DNA of 64,000 nucleotides from Megamerina dolium (taxonomy: Eukaryota > Arthropoda > Insecta > Diptera > Megamerinidae): contig OY978526.1 in assembly GCA_963854835.1 (NCBI GenBank), forward strand, positions 9,813,277-9,877,276. The letters are read 5' to 3'. A program made the position numbers and the translations under genes. The number at the start of each line of letters is the position of its first letter. Positions within the stretch are counted from its first letter, which is position 1. The notes beneath the pieces are model-generated. The model worked only from the letters and a program-made list of their open reading frames with translations. It made no database searches and was not told where the DNA came from. Of this stretch, positions 61,301 to 64,000 are shown in pieces.

Positions 61301-62838
61301 ATGACATATGTATATAGTTTTCATTGTGAAAAATTTTGAATTTGTGTTATTATAGTATGTATTTCATAAATTTTATAAAATTATAGTGAAGGAATTGTCA
61401 TGAATTTGATTTTCCTTCTTCAATTTGTGTTCTTTCGAAAATAATTACTCTCATTTTTTAGAGTTCCCATGACAGACATTTACTGTCAGATAGCCAATTG
61501 CTTGCCGACAGATGGGCTGACAGATTTCTGAATAAACAAGTTTGTAAATTCCTACTCACTGCGCGACATTGAAGGAATTTATTTTTTGATTTGTATCGGC
61601 TCATATGTACAGCATGCAGAAATTCATCGTCATGATGTATGTATGAAAGTATATCCACTCCTCCAAAATTTCACCCAAATGACAAATATGTGTGTATATT
61701 CATATATACATACATAGGTTGAATATTTATACATATATTGCATAGTTGGTCAAGTGTTGAGTTCTTTACAAATAATAATATGATAAATGAATATATATAT
61801 ATTGGAATAAATTAACGTATATACATTAGAATGGTCATTATAGTTCTATAGACAATCCAATTATCCATATATCCAAAATAACTAAGATACTTGTCATTTT
61901 TTCGATGAGAACTTACTTAAAAAAGAAATATGTACAGAGTTGTATTTACATTTTAAAAAAAAAATTAAAACTTAGCGAATTTATATTTGACATGGCAGGA
62001 AACTTGTTAAAGTTTTTGGAGAAAAACGTCATAATTTTTTAAAAATACACCATCTAATTTTTTTTGTTCAATGCATTAAAGAATTATTGTCAAATGTGAT
62101 AATAAAAATTTTTTTTCAATATTTTTGTATACAATGCACTGGAGACCACTCTAATGTACAAGTATATATATATAGTGCTTGAATTATTGAATGAATTGAA
62201 TGATTATTGAAAGACATTATAATGGAAAGCAATGATTTATGAATATAAATATGCATTTATATAAGGACGAGTCAAAATAGTAGGTCGAAAATTGTACATA
62301 GTATAACAAAAAAAAAAAAAGAAGAAACTACCGATGAATCTAAATTATTTGCGAAGAAACTTTTTGAATAAATATGTATTCCTATCCACACAAAAAACAA
62401 AAAAAAAATCAAATTGTCAATGTGGATGGTCAAAATTGATTTTAGATCTATGAATTCTTGAGTTCCTTCTGCTTAGAATTATGGATAGTTTCTTTTTTTT
62501 TTCTCTGCTTTGCAATCAGACCCAACCTGACATATAAAATACGTTCATGATAAGATATCATATATATGTATATAAACTGAAGCATGACAGAATATAAACA
62601 GATTTTTATTTTAATCGAATGTAAATTTGCTCAAACTGTGTATATAAAAACGATTGTAAATAAGAGTATGAATAAATATGTGAAGATGAAATTTGTAAAA
62701 TGTGTATGTATGTATATATGTGGCAAAATATGATGGACGTTAGTTGAGTAAGTTAGTAGTAGAAGTAGTTAATTCAATATGTGCACAGGTATTAGTATTT
62801 TTATAGTCTTGTATAAACCATACACCCATACGCATACA

Positions 62839-62873
<35 letters not shown>

Positions 62874-62959
62874 GTTATGTGATATGTGTGCTCTTTATAT
62901 AGGTTACATACCGCAAAATTTGTTAAAAAATTTCAAAGCATCCTTTTTAAAGTTATCAT
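49331..62959 (-). CDS. Calx: Na+/Ca2+ exchanger Calx, 3' exons (5' part beyond the window)
   Basis: Plasma-membrane antiporter that exports Ca2+ in exchange for Na+, important in fly photoreceptors. Exons found, in transcript order: 62959..62912 (predicted), 58335..58187, 52516..52417, 52310..52191, 50010..49852, 49770..49599 and 49535..49331 (stop). Phases agree throughout. Exon 58335..58187 ends the second Calx-beta (Ca2+-binding) region, with MALLGRPRNGDIVRAQLRI and KESMEFK. Then come the STVDKLVQRAN and GTSSWREQFTDALTVSGG linker and an acidic Gly-rich loop. The C-terminal membrane part has the alpha-2 repeat ALGTSVPDTFASKIAA and GNVTGSNAVNVFLGIGVAW, followed by LGGPTNIKYISSA and the end YGYIEGF. 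The alpha-1 repeat and most Ca2+-binding domains must lie to the right. Introns reach 5.7 kb and carry several mariners. Confidence 0.94.
50064..50473. mobile_element. Non-autonomous element with AGGGCTGTGCGATT ends (hAT-like)
   Basis: The left end AGGGCTGTGCGATTTGATTA and the right end, reversed, AGGACTGTGCGATTAATCGT form imperfect TIRs. The interior is a string of GATTAATCGAATAAT-type half-palindromes. Related sequence occurs at 40480-40660 and 53400-53590. The ends resemble the CAGGGNTG-type termini of hAT transposons, but I could not confirm an 8-bp TSD. Confidence 0.6.
50690..51136 (+). pseudogene. Mariner transposase fragment
   Basis: The frame at 50885-51136 contains VPYPTYPSDLDHCDYFLFPK and VRKLLGAIRDFG, the mariner catalytic D34D-type motif YSPDL..CDYFLF with one residue changed. 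Upstream sequence from 50690 reads in broken frames. No terminal repeats were identified. Confidence 0.75.
53400..53590. repeat. GATTAATCG-type repeat, diverged copy
   Basis: Starts AGGACTGTGTAATTAATCAT, matching the reversed right end of the element at 50064-50473, and continues with GATTAAAT and TTTGATCGAAA words. No clear right terminus. Confidence 0.5.
54127..54712 (+). mobile_element. Internally deleted mariner (586 bp)
   Basis: TIRs are CGGGGTGGTCCCAGAATTAC on the left and, reversed, CGGTCCCAGAACTACCCGAC on the right. TA dinucleotides lie directly outside both ends (54125-54126, 54713-54714). Remnants of transposase read WVAEFKRGRTGCQDEHRSGL, then KAGFLHRFVTMDETWVH, close to the copy at 56751-57793. 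The C-terminal half of the transposase is deleted. Confidence 0.85.
55323..55347. repeat. (CA)n microsatellite
   Basis: About 12 uninterrupted CA units. Confidence 0.95.
56198..57876 (-). mobile_element. Outer mariner, split by a second mariner
   Basis: The left end (TTTGAAAAGTATCGAGATTT then TTTAATAGATAGCGCCACTA) and the reversed right end (CAAAAGTTCCCATATTTTTT then AATAGGTGGCGCCACTAG) form long imperfect TIRs. The left part holds broken transposase N-terminal sequence on the minus strand (METQEYRILKKHYVLMRKSS, then ATVNRWLCEFKMGRTSTKDL). It is interrupted at 56750 by the element at 56751-57793 and is also internally deleted. Confidence 0.7.
56751..57793 (-). mobile_element. Inner mariner, nearly full length but broken
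   Basis: 1043 bp with TIRs CGAGGGCGGTCCCAGAAGTA (left) and, reversed, GAGGGCGGTCCCAAAATTAC (right), flanked by TA at 56749-56750 and 57794-57795. Transposase on the minus strand is split into several frames: HWVAEFKRGRTSCPKTN, MPETVKKVHEMVLDDHRLKV, FLRRFLTMDET, and VLFQHATYSPDLAPSDYFLF with the D34D motif. It shares ends and coding sequence with the deleted copy at 54127-54712. Confidence 0.88.
59485..59534. repeat. (TAG)n / (AGT)n microsatellite
   Basis: About 16 nearly perfect trinucleotide units. The poly-Leu, poly-Tyr and poly-Thr frames on the minus strand arise from this repeat and are not genes. Confidence 0.95.
60971..61226. repeat. Direct duplication, left copy
   Basis: Starts GGAAACCTCTTTGCTGTGAT. 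It shares with the right copy (61238-61505) ACAGCTGTCAAATCCTTAGA, TAGTTTTCATTGTGAAAAAT, TTTCGAAAATAATTACTCTC and CATGACAGAC, at roughly 85% identity. Confidence 0.85.
61238..61505. repeat. Direct duplication, right copy
   Basis: Second copy of the 60971-61226 unit. Near its start a second CAGCTGTCA-type word makes a partial palindrome (CAGCTGTCA...TGACAGCTG). Its end GCCAATTGCTTGC, with flanking CGACAG, is identical over 18 bp to part of the SINE body at about 27079-27096. Confidence 0.85.
62840..62869. repeat. (CA)n microsatellite
   Basis: About 14 CA units, 40 bp downstream of the predicted Calx cassette exon in genome coordinates, that is, within the intron following that exon. Confidence 0.9.
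62912..62959 (-). CDS. Calx: Predicted 48-nt Calx cassette exon
   Basis: On the minus strand, TTTCACAG precedes 62959 and GTATGT follows 62912. Only one frame is open: it reads (x)-DNFKKDALKFFNKFC-(G), begins in the phase needing one base, and leaves one base that with AC of the next exon makes Asp (D-DDLIGLIQ). Length and phase fit a cassette in the second Ca2+-binding domain, where Calx is known to use alternative exons. I did not find a partner exon in the window. Confidence 0.6.
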
Positions 62960-64000
62960 CTGTGAAAGGTGGTTTTGTTAGAAATGTATGAATGATTGAT
63001 AAATATATAAAAATGAAATAATGTTACTTTGGCGAAATTCATTAATATATCGTACAACAAGAAATGTTTCAAAATTAAAATGTGTATACAACATACAATG
63101 AAATGGATTATGCTTTATCGATTATGGCGTTTCTTTTCTTTTAAATTTTTCTGTGTAATTTTTTTTTTTGAAATTGAAACGAAATAAAAAATTAAATAAA
63201 ATTATATGTAACATATATAAATAAAATCATAGTCACAGTGCGTAGCATTACAATTGCAGCAGCTCTTTTGCTAATAGACACACACACACACACAATTCGA
63301 AATATGTATTTATGTACATAAAAATAATTGAATAAATTTGTTGAAAAAAAAAAATGCAAATTAAATTAGAAATTAAAACTAATTAAAAAATACTAGAAAA
63401 ATATATTCTCATTAATGATTGCACTTTTTTGATCAATGTCTTTCTGTAACTACGCCGTGTGATTATGTACGTTTATTTTTGGTTTTCAACAATAAATTGA
63501 TTCACGTTCTTTCAATGATTAAAATTTCATTTAAATTCTTTTAATTTTTTTTTTCATATGCTATATTTGAATTGAATGTATTGAATTTGATGTAAATTTA
63601 AAATTGATAAAAATTTAATTTTTACTGAAATTTCTGGTTGATACTAGAAACGTATGAATGGATAAAAGAAAATAAAAAATTACAAAATAAATTAATCTGA
63701 TAACTTCCAATTATATAATTATGTATAATTATTTTGTTGCGGTTCTTATTATTATTATTATTATTGTTTTAGTTGTTGCCATTTACCAATATAAGTATAA
63801 ACATATTTCAGCGTAAGGCATATTGGGAAATGATTAAAGAGATGGAATCACGGAACAACACAAGGAATAGGAACGAATGAGGGCATTTGAAATAAGTGGT
63901 AAATAGTATGATAGTAGTACCAGTAGTAGTAAGTAGTTGTAGTAGTTGTAGTGTAAATATAATGCATAGTGTGTAAGACGAAGTAAAAATATTTATAAAA
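62960..64000 (-). other. Calx intron, right edge of window
   Basis: AT-rich, with (CA)n at 63270-63292, (ATT)n at about 63748-63765 and GTAGTAGTA words near 63910-63945. No exon is seen; the upstream Calx exons are beyond the window. Confidence 0.6.

Larger units (their letters stand above)
58336..62911 (-). other. Calx intron (4.6 kb) with simple repeats and a tandem duplication
   Basis: AT-rich, with a (TAG)n microsatellite (59485-59534), a (TTC)n run (59688-59706), many poly-A/T runs, a direct duplication of about 260 bp (60971-61505) and a (CA)n run at 62840-62869. No conserved frame besides the candidate exon at its right border. Confidence 0.7.

Overview
This is a piece of nuclear genome from a higher fly, most likely a true fruit fly (Tephritidae). 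The genes are Drosophila-like, with short phase-consistent introns bounded by GT..AG. The spaces are very AT-rich and full of mariner copies, MITE-like inverted-repeat elements, microsatellites and one tRNA-headed SINE. From memory that SINE resembles a family common in Tephritidae. The family-level assignment is inference.

Layout. 1-1431: 5' part of spastin (-). 2057-2776: mRpL11 (+), tail to tail with an RRP36 homologue (2848-3699, -). 3700-5700: repeat-rich gap with a TIR-bounded element. 5708-6474: SDE2 (+), tail to tail with Atg6/Beclin (6539-7932, -). 10203-11551: mitochondrial phosphatidylserine decarboxylase (+). 12804-13364: rhodanese-like protein (-). 14464-14853: COX20 (+). 17411-24902: xanthine dehydrogenase/rosy (+), whose 3.2 kb first intron carries a mariner that was itself hit by a short retroposed piece. 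24903-27990: a foldback element, a GTCGACATG-rich degenerate array and the SINE. 27991-30856: wolframin (-), divergent from Nup133 (31863-36221, +). 36847-39574: membrane-anchored haem peroxidase (+). 41745-42214: small membrane protein of uncertain identity (-). 42215-49330: long gene-poor stretch with mariner remnants and MITEs. 49331 to the right edge: 3' exons of the Na+/Ca2+ exchanger Calx (-), with long introns holding nested mariners.

The genes are ordinary single-copy housekeeping genes: mitochondrial translation, lipid and respiratory-chain assembly, ribosome biogenesis, autophagy, nuclear pore, ER homeostasis, purine catabolism and calcium export. They do not form a joint pathway. 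Tight tail-to-tail pairs and one divergent pair are the main arrangements. I found no CRISPR array, phage-like system or secondary-metabolite cluster. The most informative novelties are the transposable elements: a SINE with an 11-bp target-site duplication, a second insertion sharing a SINE module but with another tail, a mariner with a triplicated C-terminal segment, a nested mariner pair, a foldback element, and several MITE families with visible TIRs. A 48-nt cassette exon is also predicted in Calx. Exon coordinates were worked out by hand from splice signals and reading-frame phase.
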